A DNA stretch of 64,000 bases from assembly GCA_021018815.1 (NCBI GenBank), contig JAITYX010000010.1, positions 1,054,001 to 1,118,000 on the forward strand. The letters are read 5' to 3'. The first letter of the stretch is position 1. Every line of letters begins with the position of its first letter. Of this stretch, positions 34,355 through 45,222 are shown in pieces. A program made the position numbers and the translations under genes. The notes under the pieces are model-generated. The model saw only the letters and a list, made by a program, of their open reading frames with translations. It made no database searches and was not told the DNA's origin. Source of the stretch: Talinum fruticosum. Taxonomy: Eukaryota; Streptophyta; Magnoliopsida; Caryophyllales; Talinaceae.

Positions 34355-35886
34355 TGAAGGTTTGCTCTTGGAGAGGTTAAGTCACCCTAGAGGAGGGGGT
34401 AAATAGGGTGATGAAAGATTTTTAGAAAAATCAAACTCTTTTGCACAAAACAGAATAAGAAACAGATTCTAAGTCTAGATTGGACTCGGAAAGTTAAACA
34501 CTCATAAATACGTGGAAATCCTCATGGAGCGAGAAAACCATGAATAGTGCTAATCCAAGTACCATGCCAAATCCACTAATTGAATCTTCAATCGAAACGA
34601 TCGACTCTAACCAGAATTGCTCCCTTAGACAATTCCTTACAAGATTTTCCTAGACTCGAAATTCCTTTATCCGATCTAGTACTTCCTAACGAGGTAACCT
34701 TTACGATTACGGACAACCGAGCTGAGTCAACCTTTACGGATCAGTTAAGGGACCTTACTCGAAAGTAAGAATGAGTGTTTGTAAACTGATTACAAGACCT
34801 TACAACTCATAAAGATATTAAGTACAGAGTTGGAGTTGTAAGTAGAAGATTGAGAATGAAATACAATAACTTTTGCTTAAGTACGTGTATTGACAGTTGG
34901 TTCAACAATCTTCAAGTCTTGAGAGTTGGCTTCTATTTATAGATAACCAATATTAGTCTGTTGTGACTATCTTCTGACTGGAAGTCCTTTGTGACCGTTG
35001 CAATGGATTTTCTGTGTCACTTAGAAAATATTCGTTGAGGTGTGAATGTTGGGCAACGACTCTTGACTCCTTTGAAAGTACACAATCCGCAGGTAGTGTC
35101 TCGAAAAGTAGGGTGGAAACCACCGTTGAGTTTAGCATTATAGATTTCCAATTTTGGAAACAGACAACCCCGACACAATGTCCGGGCCTTGGTCAAAGGT
35201 GGAAAAAGCCTTGTCTGCTGGTGATTTGGCGTTTTGAAGCCGGTTACTTTTGTAATTAAAAAATATGATAGCCTCGTTTGAATAACCTAGAAAAGTAAAT
35301 TAATTCGGTTCTCAAAGCATAAAATACTTTGGTCCAAGATTAGACATAGATAATAATTTTAATTAAGATAATTACGTGCATAATTATCCGAGTCGAAAAG
35401 AAATGGAATTTTCCGAGTCTAATATCCATTATACTCAAATTCCATCCGAGTCGATCTAGAACCAAAGCAAGTCGGATAAATAACATCAAAGTGGAAAGAC
35501 TTGATGTAGACTGCCAATGTTCAAACCAAGCATGCTGACTTAGAAAGATTAATTAACACAATAATCCAATCAAACTTAGATCATGAAGTCAAAACCGAGT
35601 TTATGCAAAATAGAACATGTGTTTGAACATGTAATATATCCGAGTGTTGTCCGAGTGACTCAAAACTGTGTGTGAAATGATAAACAAGAATATGCTTTAC
35701 GAGTCGATCGAGTCAAAAGAGAATATATACGATAGATTCCGTAACACTCGAAAAGATGCTACATCACTCAAAAAGTTGTTAAAGTACATAGAATGATTTT
35801 TAATCAAAACCTTATGAGAGATGAAGTCTTATACCCGATCCCTTGATGGAAATCAGAATGATAGATATGTAAGGTCCGAGTCTTTA
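34355..35886 (-). repeat. Copia LTR C (3' LTR of element C)
   Basis: 1532 bp from TGAAGGTTTGCTC to GAGTCTTTA (a C to T change in the last CTTCA). The polypurine tract of element C (minus: AAAAAGGGGAGAT) follows at 35887. A TATA box CTATAAATAG lies on the minus strand at 34933-34942, followed by AGAAGCCAACTCTC and AGACTTGAAGATTG, which are shared with LTR H. Confidence 0.87.
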
Positions 35887-36346
35887 ATCTCCCCTTTTTG
35901 ATGAAAGGCATTCCATACTTAGACAGAAACTTTATTAGTGATATAGATTTGGTTTTTCATCCTTTCTCAAGGAATAAGTCCAAAAACATGATAGAATTGT
36001 GTAGAGAAAATACTGTGAATGAAACTTATATTCTATCAAAGTAGATAAGCTGAGATTGCATAAAAAGAGCTAAAGTATCGGAGCAAGAAAATAATCGAGC
36101 ATCGTGAGCAATGATAGACATAGTTGTCAAATCGGAGCAAAGAGAAAAAAATACTGAGCAAGAAATTGAAACTCATAACTAATAAAATCGAAATAATTGT
36201 TTTAAGCAATAAACTTAGAGATAGTGCAAATCGGAAGACGAGATAGCGGGATTATTAATAAAATACATTATAATTTAAATTAAAGAGTTTACACAAAAGA
36301 GGGTGAGAGAAACTCCACCTAAACAAGACAACAAATTTTTCTAACT

Positions 36347-36360
36347 ATTCTCCCCTTGCC
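36347..36360 (-). other. Second polypurine-like tract, copia C
   Basis: The minus strand reads GGCAAGGGGAGAAT, 461 bp from the LTR. It matches GGCAAGGGGGAGAAAT in copy H and is preceded in both by GCTGAAA. Confidence 0.5.
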
Positions 36361-36429
36361 TTTCAGCAAAAACAAAAAGAGGAAGAATGTATCGAGTAGA
36401 TACAGATTTGATGTCCGGAAAAAAAATTG

Positions 36430-38009
36430 AATAATAGAAAAAAATTAAGATGGAGGAGATGGAGCGAGTCGAGTCGAGGTGGGTGGATGAGCGAGTGCGC
36501 CTTCGCCGATAAGATCCGGAAGATGTTGACGAGCGAGGCGGAGGCAACACTTGGATCTCCGGAATTGGCTCGGCTCGAGTGGCCGACCCGAACTAGGTCG
36601 TCCAGAGGCTCATTCTCCCGGAACTCGGGCTGTTGAAGGGGTGTGCTCAGGCTGACCAGCTGCCGACCGACCATGGTCGGCAGAGTCTTCGACCCACTCG
36701 GACTACTGTCTCGAGCCGATCATTTCCGGTTGAGGTTTAGGAGCACATGGGCCCTCTCGCTATCGCTTTCCCTTGTTCTTCTTCTTTCTCCCCTTCCTCG
36801 GATGGAGCCGCCTCAGCCTGCTGGCTCCTCTTCTTCTTCGTCTCCCCCTTCGAGGAGGATTTGGCCGGACTCAAGGATTCTTTAGAAGTGTCCGAGTCGA
36901 CCGCATCCTGAGCCGCCTTAGATCGCCTCTCCTGAAGGAGCTCGGTCAGCTCTCTCTGCTCCTTAACTGGGGCCTTCATCTCGAGAACCACATCTTGCTG
37001 CTCTCGGATTTGGGATTGGGCGGTTTTCGGTTAATGGTCATAGACCGAAGGACGAGTCTTGAATGGCCGAAGGATGTCCTTGAACTAAGTGGACATCGAG
37101 GAGAGCTTGTCCATGATAGCAATGGACAAGGCGGAAGAAATATTATGAGAAACACCCGAGGTGGAGGCACCACCAGGTGGAGGAGGTAGAGAGAGAGTGG
37201 GCTGAGTCCGAGTCCGAGGCGGAGAAGGTGGCCTCGGTTCGAGCTATGGACCCGGACACCCGGTTTGGTCTCCCGGTATCCATACCCAAGGAGTTCCTTT
37301 TTGCCAACGACAATGGCAGCCTCGAAACTGCGTTAGGATATGAGAGAAGAGGAACTTTAAACTGTTTGAAGATGAGGGTGAGAAGAGCCCCGAAAGGAAG
37401 AGGGGTGTTCTTTTTGTTCCGATTCCGAGCCAGCACAACCGCCATTTACGCGACTATTGTGGGAAAGAGGTCTACTTTGTATCCCTCTAGAATGTCGTAA
37501 AGATCTTTGAGGTGCTTGGACTTAGGCCTCTCCTTGCTAGAATGCTCGAGAGAAGAAAGTCCTCATCGACAAAAACACAAAAGGGAGCTTCGATTTGAGT
37601 TGAGTCGGAAACTCTTTAGCGTACTTCTCAAATAACTCATCAGCAACCTCGTTGAAAGGTATGGGGTTGCTGTTCAAGAACATACAAGATACTTTGAAAA
37701 GACGGTGGAGAAGAGAAGTGTTCATGCGGACAGTGATGTCCTGAACTCCGGAGGTGAAGATACTCTGGAATAGAACTCGAAACGAGTTACGGGTAGATGA
37801 AATCACTAAAACATAGGAAATTGTAAACCCCTGTGGACTTTATGTGAGCCAACCACGAAAACTTAGTGGTCGGGAAGAATTTGTCATCCAACGTTAGGTG
37901 TTGGGTGACAAGAGGTTTGGAAGGAGTAGAGGGGCCTTCCCGGCTTTTTGTGCGAGGTTTCTTGGTGGCGAGAACCAAGAAAATCAGGGTGGGAACCTCT
38001 TTTCGGCAT
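36430..38009 (-). pseudogene. copia C third ORF after pol
   Basis: Starts MPKRGSHPDF at 38009. Frame-broken blocks are FFPTTKFSWLAHIKSTGVYN (about 37905-37845), NTSLLHRLFKVSCMFLNSNP followed by NEVADELFEKYAKEF (37735-37610), NKKNTPLPFGALLTLIFKQF (about 37425-37365) and a Glu/Lys/Ser-rich tail with KEQRELTELLQERRSKAAQD (about 36970-36905). The same blocks recur in copies B and H, which supports a real protein. The tail looks like a coiled coil. No known domain was recognised beyond a possible link to putative plant transposon proteins found in this place in other elements. Confidence 0.68.
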
Positions 38010-38272
38010 GTTTGTTGTTGAAAAGAGAGGAAAGAGATGAACTTTTAAAGAGAGAGAGAGAGAAAGCTCGACGAGAGTGAGCGAAGAGAAAAAGAAAAGT
38101 GAAAGAGTAGTAAGAGAGAGAGCTGAGAGCAATAGAGCTTACTTAAGATGTTCTTCTCTTAGCTTGAGAGCGACGTACGTTTCTTCGAATGCAGAGAGCT
38201 TGTTTCGAGTAGGAGTAAGTGCGAGAGTCAAAGTAACTAGAGAGTAAAGTAACGAAATGAAGGAAATAGACG

Positions 38273-38282
38273 CTATTTATAG
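38273..38282 (-). promoter_or_regulatory. TATA-like box upstream of third ORF, copia C
   Basis: CTATAAATAG on the minus strand, about 264 bp before MPKRG and about 390 bp after the pol stop at 38673. See copies B, F and H for the same box in the same place. Confidence 0.55.
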
Positions 38283-38672
38283 AGAGATAATCGTCCTTCG
38301 ATATTCATTCCGACTCAGCTTCCTCAACAGTCACCTCGGACCGATATGACTATTTTGCTCTCCAATGGTTAGAATTCCAGCTGACTGTCTCTCAATGGCT
38401 AGTTGTCCGATCGATGCGCGCGAGATAGAGAGAGAAAAAGAGAGATTTTGAAAGAAATTTATGAAATTCTCCACTGATCTAGAGATGATTTCGAAGTTTG
38501 ATGTCCAGTTTTCTCAAAGTCCGAGTCCGACTCGGTTGAGTTTCTAAGTGACTGAGAAACCGCAAACAACTAATAACTATTAGCTCGAGTATCACTGGTT
38601 CAACCGAACTAATGGCTATTAAGGAAAGTAAGCACTCAACACATACTCAAGCAAAGTAATTAAAAAATATAA

Positions 38673-39478
38673 TTATGCATTAATTAGGCCAAGCTCATTC
38701 CTAATAAAGCAAAACTGATCCTCACTAAGGGGTTTAGTAAAGATATCAGCTAATTTAAGATTGGTAGGAATGAATTCAATTTCAATATCACCCTTTTCAT
38801 AATGATCTCTCGGAAAATGATACCTCACTTCAATATGTTTAGTCTTTGAGTGCTGAACCTGGATTCTCGGTGATGCTGATTGTACTTTGATTATTACACT
38901 TGATTGGAACATATTTGAATGAAATTCCAAGATCTTTCAAGTGTTGCTTTATCCATAAGATCCGAGCACAGACATGCCCCAGCCGTAATATACTCAGCTT
39001 CAGCGGTTGATAGAGCTACCGAGTTTTACTTCTTTGAGTGCCAAGATATCGAGGATTGAACCAGAAACTTGCGGGCTCCTGAGGTGCTCTTTCTATTAAC
39101 TTTGTATCGAGCATAGTCGGTATCCGAGTATCCAGTGAGAGTCGATTCTGAATCTCCGGAGTACCATAGACCTAAATTCCGAGTCCCTGCAAGATATCTA
39201 AATATTCTCTTCACCGTAGTGAGATGTGATTCTTTTGGATTAGCTTAAAATCTTGCACACAGACAGACACTAAACATTATGTCCAGGCTACTGGACGTGA
39301 GATAGAACAAAGATCCAATCATACCTCGGTAGAGTTTCGATCTACTCGCTTTACCTTTCTCGTCCGAGTCCAGTTTTATCGTCGTTGCTCATAGGTGTTC
39401 GTTGCATGTTTCGCATCTTGCCGTTTGTACTTCTTCATTAGCTCCTTGGTATACTTTGATTGATGGACATAGATGCCT
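38673..39478 (-). pseudogene. pol: copia C pol, RNase H end
   Basis: Reads IYVHQSKYTKELMKKYK (about 39480-39430), MKRIFRYLAGTRNLGLWYSG and DTDYARYKVNRKSTSGA (39214-39060), then KTKHIEVRYHFPRDHYEKGD, LADIFTKPL and ELGLINA before the stop at 38673. This is the classical copia RNase H C-terminus. It is broken by shifts near 39050 and 38950. Confidence 0.87.
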
Positions 39479-39741
39479 CTAAACAAGAGCTCTACAAAGG
39501 GAAGAAGCCAAATATTTCCTATTTCGGACCATTCGGATGTAAGTGCTACGTTCACAACAATGGTAAGGATCACTCGACCAAGTTTGATGCTCGGTTAGAT
39601 GAAGGTATTTTTCTCGGGTTATTCTTCTCACAAGCAAAGCATCGTATTTTCAATAAGAGAACTAACAAAGTGGAAGAGAGCATCCACATTATGTTTGATG
39701 AGCTTGAACAGGAGAAACCTAGTGAGTCTTCATACTCGTAA
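39479..39741 (+). pseudogene. pol: copia H integrase C-terminal fragment
   Basis: Reads ELYKGKKPNISYFGPFGCKC, FDARLDEGIFLG and NKVEESIHIMFDELEQEKPS in one open frame, matching 1852-1595 of element A in mirror orientation. The catalytic core upstream is absent because the strand switches at 39478. Confidence 0.87.
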
Positions 39742-40079
39742 TTAAAGCTCAGTAGAGATGATGATGAAGCCGAGCCTACCAAGACTCGACTCAACCCACT
39801 CGGAATGAAGTCACTCGTAACGAGGTAACTCGGAATGAGGCAACTCAAGAGCTCGCTCGAACGAACAAGTCAATGAAGAAGATCGCTGAGAACAAGCTTC
39901 GAAGATCAAGCGGCTCATCCCACAAACCTCGTGAATCAAAGAACTGGTAAAGCATTCAAATTTACTTCCAGTCATCCCCAAGAAAACATAATTTCGATAT
40001 CAACAGTGGGGTAAGAATTCGTTCCTCTCTTCAAAATCTATGTGCATTCAATGCATTCATTTCATTTACTGAACCTAAA

Positions 40080-40869
40080 AATGCACTAGAGGCCCTTAAT
40101 GAACCTGAATGGGTAGAGGCCATGCAAGAGGAACTCAATCAATTTGAACAAAATCAAGTTGGACTCGACCAACCGACCTTCCGACCACCCAGTCATAGGA
40201 ACCAAATAGGTTTTCAAAAACAAACTGGATGAGGGTGGATTAGTAGTCGAAATAAGGCTAGACTTGTGGCTCAAGGTTACAATCAAGAAGAAGGAATTGA
40301 TTGTGGGGAAACCTTTGCACTGTCGCGTAATCGAAGCTATTAGAATACTCGTTGGCATTTGTATCCAAGCATGCATATTAAATTATATCAAATGGATGTT
40401 AAGTGTGCTTTTCTCAATGGCTTTATTGAAGAAGAAGTCTATGTCGAGCAGACCTCCTGGTTTTGAAAACTCAGAATTTCCAAATCATGTTTTCAAACTT
40501 CAAAAGGCTCTCTATGGTCTTAAACAAGTTCCGCGAGCTTGGTATGAAAGACCGAGCAATTTCTTGGTTCAAAATAATTTCAAAAGAGGTCAGATTGACA
40601 AGACTCTCTTCATAAAGACCAAGGGGAAAGATTTCCTTAGTGTTCAAATCTATGTTGATGATATTATCTTCGGTGCTACTAATGAATTTCTGTGCCGAGA
40701 ATTTTCTGAGTTGATGAGTCAAGAATTCCAAATGAGTATGATGGGAGAACTCAATTTCTTCCTTGGTTTACAAATCAAACAAGAAAAGGATCGGATCTAC
40801 GTCCATCAATCAAAGTATACCAAGGAACTGCTGAAGAAATATAAACTTCAAGATGCAAAGCACGCATCT
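40080..40869 (+). pseudogene. pol: copia H reverse transcriptase
   Basis: EPEWVEAMQEELNQFEQN opens the domain near 40105. After a frameshift a 206-codon frame (40264-40884) carries [47 protein letters not shown] (catalytic YVDD at about 40651-40662) and MGELNFFLGLQIKQEKDRIY, ending KHASTP where a family D LTR enters at 40875. The motif A Asp is disturbed (QMDVKC appears as KWMLSV after a shift). It is one of the best-preserved RT pieces in the window. Confidence 0.9.
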
Positions 40870-40874
40870 ACACC
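40870..40874. other. Target duplication (left) of the outer family D solo LTR
   Basis: ACACC before TGATGTGTAG; the same ACACC follows CTTTCCATCA at 50367-50371. Removing the insertion restores the RT reading KHASTPMSS across the site. Confidence 0.9.
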
Positions 40875-41723
40875 TGATGTGTAGTGGCGGAAGCAAAGAA
40901 AAAGAAGTGGAAACCGCAAGAAGCACAACCGGGCAGAATGCAGCCTGCTTGCGCAATCTTGGCAGATTGGGGAAATGGAGGGGCAAAAGTGCTTGGTCTT
41001 GGCTGAAATTTGGTGGGAAGGATGGTAACTGGTAATGGTTGATTGTGACCAAGTTTCGTGAATTTTGGATAAGAGGAAGGCCTTGATCTGCACGCCTGAA
41101 GTGAACAGCGCTGGACTGGACGTACAGGCTGATATCTTCTGTTTGGATCAAGGGTGGAGGACGGAGGGTTTCTTGGATGGAGCTGAAAATTGGAGGAATG
41201 AAAGTAGATGGACTGGAAGGATTGTGGTTAAAATTTGGAGTGAAATGGCTGGGTAGATTGTGAGTTATGGGATGGCAAAGTCGCTGGATAGTACCTTGAT
41301 CCAAGCTCGGATACGAAACACCACCGAGTGAATCAAGGGGCGCTCTTAAGTGGTCCGGATACAGCAACACCACCCGGACTCAAGAGACTCAAAGGACACC
41401 ACCGTGAGGCCAAACACGGAGGATTCAAAGGGTTGAGAAATCCATCTCAAAGAGCAAAGCTCAAATTCATATATTCATCAAAAGTGTTTTTACATGAGCT
41501 AGCTTAGCTGAATTTATAATGCCTCATAATGGCATTTACAAAGCTGAAAATTAAAGCTAAAATGAAACAATAACCATAAAGATTCTTTCCCCTCCTCCAA
41601 GCTAAGCTAGGAGAAATTCTAGCCAAGTATTTGAACTTTTGGGAACATGTGGATGTGGTTGAATTTCCCTTTGCCAAGCATCCTTCTAACCAACTCCCAC
41701 TAATGTGAGTGCTTCTAGAATTC
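40875..41723 (-). repeat. Family D solo LTR, left part (outer insertion)
   Basis: Begins TGATGTGTAGTGGCGGAAGC and runs 849 bp to CTAGAATTC, where the three-LTR array enters. Its other part is 49994-50366, giving about 1222 bp in total. It is a different subfamily from the array: GTGGCGGAAGC here against GTGGGAGCGGAAGC there. Confidence 0.9.
41719..41723. other. Target duplication (left) of the three-LTR array
   Basis: AATTC, repeated at 49989-49993 directly after the last CATCA of the array. Confidence 0.92.
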
Positions 41724-42989
41724 TGATGTGTAGTGGGAGCGGAAGCAAAAAGATAAGCAAAACCGCAAACAAGCAAGCTGGCCAGAACAGGTCCTGCAGG
41801 TGCGGTTCTGGGAGAAAATGTGAAAGGAGGGGCAAATGGATGAATTTGAAGCTGAAATTTGACAGGATGGTTATTAACTGGGCCAAGAAGGTTGTGTAAA
41901 AATATTGGAATTTTTGGAGGTCGGGAAAGCCTTGAACACAGAGCTGAAAGTCAGGGTTCTATGCTGACTGTCCAGGATGAGTCTCTTTGTTTGTTTCAAG
42001 GGTGGAGGGCGGAGTTCTTCTTGGTTTAAGCTGAGATTTGGTGGAGATGGTCTCAACTCATGTAAGATGAAGTGTGTGAAATTTGGGAAAGAGATGATTC
42101 GTGGATTGGGAGATATGGTTGATGGAAGTCGCTGGATAGAACCTGGATTCTGGCTTGGATACAGAAACACCACCAAGCTGAATCAAGGGGCACTTTGCAA
42201 TCTGGCCGGATACAGAAACACCACCGGGGATTGTAAAGACTCAAAGGACACCACCAAGCTTGCCAAGGCTCGGATACAGCAATGAGAATTCAAAGGGTTG
42301 AGAAATCCATCTCAAAAGAGCAAAGCTCAAAGTTCATATATTCATCAAAGTTGTTTTTACAAGAGCTATGCTAGCTGAATATATAATGCCTAACAATGGC
42401 ATTTTACAAGCTGAAACTAAGCTGGAAAATAAAGCAAAAATGATAATAAAACTACTAAGATTCTTTCCCCTCCTCCAAGTTAAGCTAGAGTGAATTCTAG
42501 CCAAGCATTTGAGCATTTGGGAACATGTGGTTGTGAGGCCTTTTCCCCTTATGCAAGCTTCATTTCAATTTGGCCAACACAACATATTCCAAGAGGGTTC
42601 TAGAAGGCCTTCATTCTTCTCCTTTGATGCATCATTTTGGACGTTTAATCATATAGCATTGGAAACTTGGACCGGCCAAAAATACACACCATGTTATTTA
42701 TGTGCAAACGATTGGACCCTTCACGGTTGGTCATGGCCGAACTTCACCTTGTGCTTATCATGGAGGATTTTAGGTTGCTAGCTGATTTCTTCCTAGCTAA
42801 CCTCTTGACTCTTTAGGTAGATAATTATTGATGAACATGAATTCATAAAAATCACACTCTTGGCTTTGCATCCCCGGGATCAAAAATGATCAAAACAAAT
42901 TCAAGTAATTTTGGGCTATTCCGGGTATGCTAGCTTCCTTAGGATGAATATCTTCCAGCTCAAAATGTAGGGCTGTCCACTCTCCATCA
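41724..42989 (-). repeat. Family D LTR 1 (3' LTR of the array)
   Basis: TGATGTGTAG to CTCTCCATCA, 1266 bp, identical by eye to LTRs 2 and 3. A minus-strand polypurine tract TACAAGGGGAGAA (42990-43002) abuts it. Short ORFs inside (about 100 codons on each strand) show no domain and are probably chance. Confidence 0.95.
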
Positions 42990-44659
42990 TTCTCCCCTTG
43001 TAGGAAAGAATTTGCCCTCAAATTCTCAAAAACATCATTTTCCAAGTGTGGAAAAAATATAGTGAAGCTTGCGGTGAAGTTGAGGGTAGAATGCTCTTGG
43101 GTGTTCGGACAGCCAGCTAGGTGCATGGACACGTTTTGGAAGGTCGGACAGCATGGGTGCTCCTTTAGCATGCTCACGATATAGGAATAGAGTTGATCAA
43201 CCAAAATGCCGTGATGAAGCACACAAAACCAAGTACACTTGGGGAGAAAAATATCCTCCTTTGGTACCAAAAATTTTGATTCAATCCATGGGACCTCTTG
43301 CTTCTCTTCTCGGCCTTTTGCCCTCATTTCATCATCACAATCTGGTTGGTGGGAGGAGTGGCCTGCTGGGCTGGAAATCACGTAGTGCTGCATGGTTTGT
43401 TGTGGGGAAAAGTTAGGAGGAATTTTATTTGGAGAGGTGTGGGCAGATTTTGGTGGATAAAATTCGGAGAGATAAATTCTTCTATAAGGCCACAACTCGA
43501 GGAAAAGAATTTGGAGTAAAGGTGGTTTAAATGGAGGGGTAAGAATGGGGTTCAAATCAGCCATGGGAAGGGTTGCGGGTTCTTTTGTGGGTAGTGGAAT
43601 GAGTTGGCTCAAATCTGGTTTGTATGTGAGCTTGGCTTGAATTTCTTCCAAGGTTAAATCAACCTTGATCACCCAACAAATTAAGGCTCTCATAATTTTT
43701 CCAATCACATGGGCAGCAAGAGTATTCACACACCACACAAGCTTAGTTAATAAAAGCCAAAACAGATTGGCTTCCATCACTCCCTTCATGGTTCCAACTC
43801 CTTGGACAGATTTGATGCAGTCCAAAAACAAAGCATCATGGCTGGACAGTAGGCGCATTTGGGAAATAATAATTCCCTTGAACAAATTCTCCTTAAGCAT
43901 TAATAGCTCTTCAAAGTCATGATCAACACCATACAAACACATTAGTGGATCAAAATAGAAAACACATTTTTCCAATGGAGTAAATGAGTTATACCTCTTT
44001 GCCAACTTATGGACTTCTTGTTTGTATCTCTCGGTTTGCCATTTGGTTGGTCAAGAGAATAACCATGAGAGTTCAACTCCATAAAAGCTCAACAATCGTT
44101 GCTCTTGGCAATTTACCAAATACAACAAGATCCTTTGATCTACAAAATAGTAGCTCCAATATGTAAGTGTGAATAAGATAGTCAAAACTTCTTTTGGGCG
44201 CTTCACACAATCCGGATATAATCTTTGGAGGCTTTTCTCAACAATGAACGTCCATGTAAATTGCTCTAAAACAATTTCACAATTTTCCACATGTAAAGGA
44301 AACAAACACCTCAAGAAAAATGTATCATTTGATTTTTGAGGTTTTCCTTGTTCCACCATTTTGTTTGTGAACTCAAGCTTTTCCTCATGCTCAACTTCAT
44401 GCGGTTGGTACAATTCACACACGGCCAGATTAGCATCAATCATATGGCATGGATTTTTGGAGGAAAATGGTCGAGTGAGGCTAAGGTTTTTTGGCCAGAG
44501 GGTGGCTGTTTTGTGGGAGTTCAAAGGGGTGGACAGTAGGTGGTTGGTGGCTTTGGGGTAGGAAAAATGGGGGCTGGTTGGTTGGCTTCGGTGGGGAAAT
44601 GTGGGGGTTCTCTTTGAGGGGTGTTGGGGCATTTTGTGGAGGTGGAGAGGGCTGGACAT
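42890..44659 (-). CDS. Family D ORF2, unrecognised protein with one in-frame TGA (copy 1)
   Basis: An open frame of about 588 codons broken only by a TGA at 44051-44053. It overlaps the Gag ORF in the +1 frame over its proline-rich end. I do not recognise the main part. The last residues, ENLRANSFLQGENDGEW, read through the polypurine tract into the LTR, as the end of plant gypsy pol proteins often does, so this may keep the pol C-terminus of a parent element with the enzyme domains lost. No RT, protease or integrase motif is present. The first Met is not certain, as the frame is open further upstream. Identical to 46389-48158. Confidence 0.6.
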
Positions 44660-45053
44660 TTGGGGTTTTGGAAGGAGAAAAAGGAAGGGCTGAAAGTTTT
44701 GGGGAGGGGGAAGACAAACTCCCCTTGTTATGGTGCTTGCTCTCGGTGTGAGGAGGTTTGTAATTGAATGGACAAAAATTTTTAAGCAACTTCCCTCTCA
44801 ACTTTCTCCATGTACACAATCTTGCTTTGCCTTTCTTCTTCCTTCTCATGTTGTATATTTTCCACCAAGTGAGGGCATGACTCCTCAACTTAGATACAAC
44901 AATCTCCATTTTCTCATGCTCTTCTAACCTCAAGTTGTCAAAGGCCTCTTCAACCTTGATGAACCAACTAAGAAAGAGTTCTTGTTGGCCATAAAATTTT
45001 GGCACAAATAGATTGACCAACTCAAAATTAGAAGGAGCCATTTCAGCACTCAA
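44481..45053 (-). CDS. gag: Family D Gag (copy 1)
   Basis: A 190-residue protein beginning MSAEMAPSNF. Residues 10-100 have the gypsy-type Gag pattern: VPKFYGQQELFLSWFIKVEE, AFDNLRLEEHEKMEIVVSKL, HALTWWKIY, then TWRKLRGKLLKNFCPFNY. The last 80 residues are rich in Pro, Ser and His and hold no zinc knuckle. The start lies about 150 bp inside the primer-binding site, a normal leader length. It is intact here and in copy 2. Confidence 0.8.
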   Translation of the reverse strand: MSAEMAPSNFELVNLFVPKFYGQQELFLSWFIKVEEAFDNLRLEEHEKMEIVVSKLRSHALTWWKIYNMRRKKKGKARLCTWRKLRGKLLKNFCPFNYKPPHTESKHHNKGSLSSPSPKLSALPFSPSKTPNVQPSPPPQNAPTPLKENPHISPPKPTNQPPFFLPQSHQPPTVHPFELPQNSHPLAKKP

Positions 45054-45200
45054 AAACCCAATGTCAAGTGGTGTTCACGGTTGTGAAGAAAAAATGGGCA
45101 GAAAATTTTTTGTGGATGGATGGGTTTGGGATTTTTGTGGAGCTGGCTGTTTTTGGTGTTTTTGATTTTTGTGGAAATGGATACAATCACCCAAGGTTCA

Positions 45201-45218
45201 GAACTTGCTCTGATACCA
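45201..45218 (-). other. Primer-binding site, family D (copy 1)
   Basis: The minus strand reads TGGTATCAGAGCAAGTTC, four bases from the LTR end; the first 12 bases are the exact complement of the initiator tRNA-Met 3' end. Confidence 0.9.
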
Positions 45219-45222
45219 AAGT

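Larger units (their letters stand above)
35887..39478 (-). mobile_element. Copia element C, 3' half of the internal region
   Basis: Minus-strand RNase H end, spacer with TATA box, third ORF, second polypurine-like tract (36347-36360), then the LTR-adjacent tract at 35887. The right end stops inside the RT to RNase H region and is joined at 39478/39479 to integrase sequence of the opposite strand. Confidence 0.85.

Noticed and set aside
36341..37500. Plus- and minus-strand ORFs rich in Arg, Ser and Pro in the third-ORF region of copia C
   Set aside because: Only the frame that matches copies B and H is likely real; the others come from biased base composition.
41874..42285. Open frames of about 100 codons on both strands inside each family D LTR
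   Set aside because: They appear identically in all three LTRs only because the LTRs are identical. They show no domain, overlap each other on opposite strands, and are broken in the solo LTRs.
43153..44751. Plus-strand ORFs opposite family D gag and ORF2
   Set aside because: They are mirror frames of the minus-strand genes with no recognisable domain.
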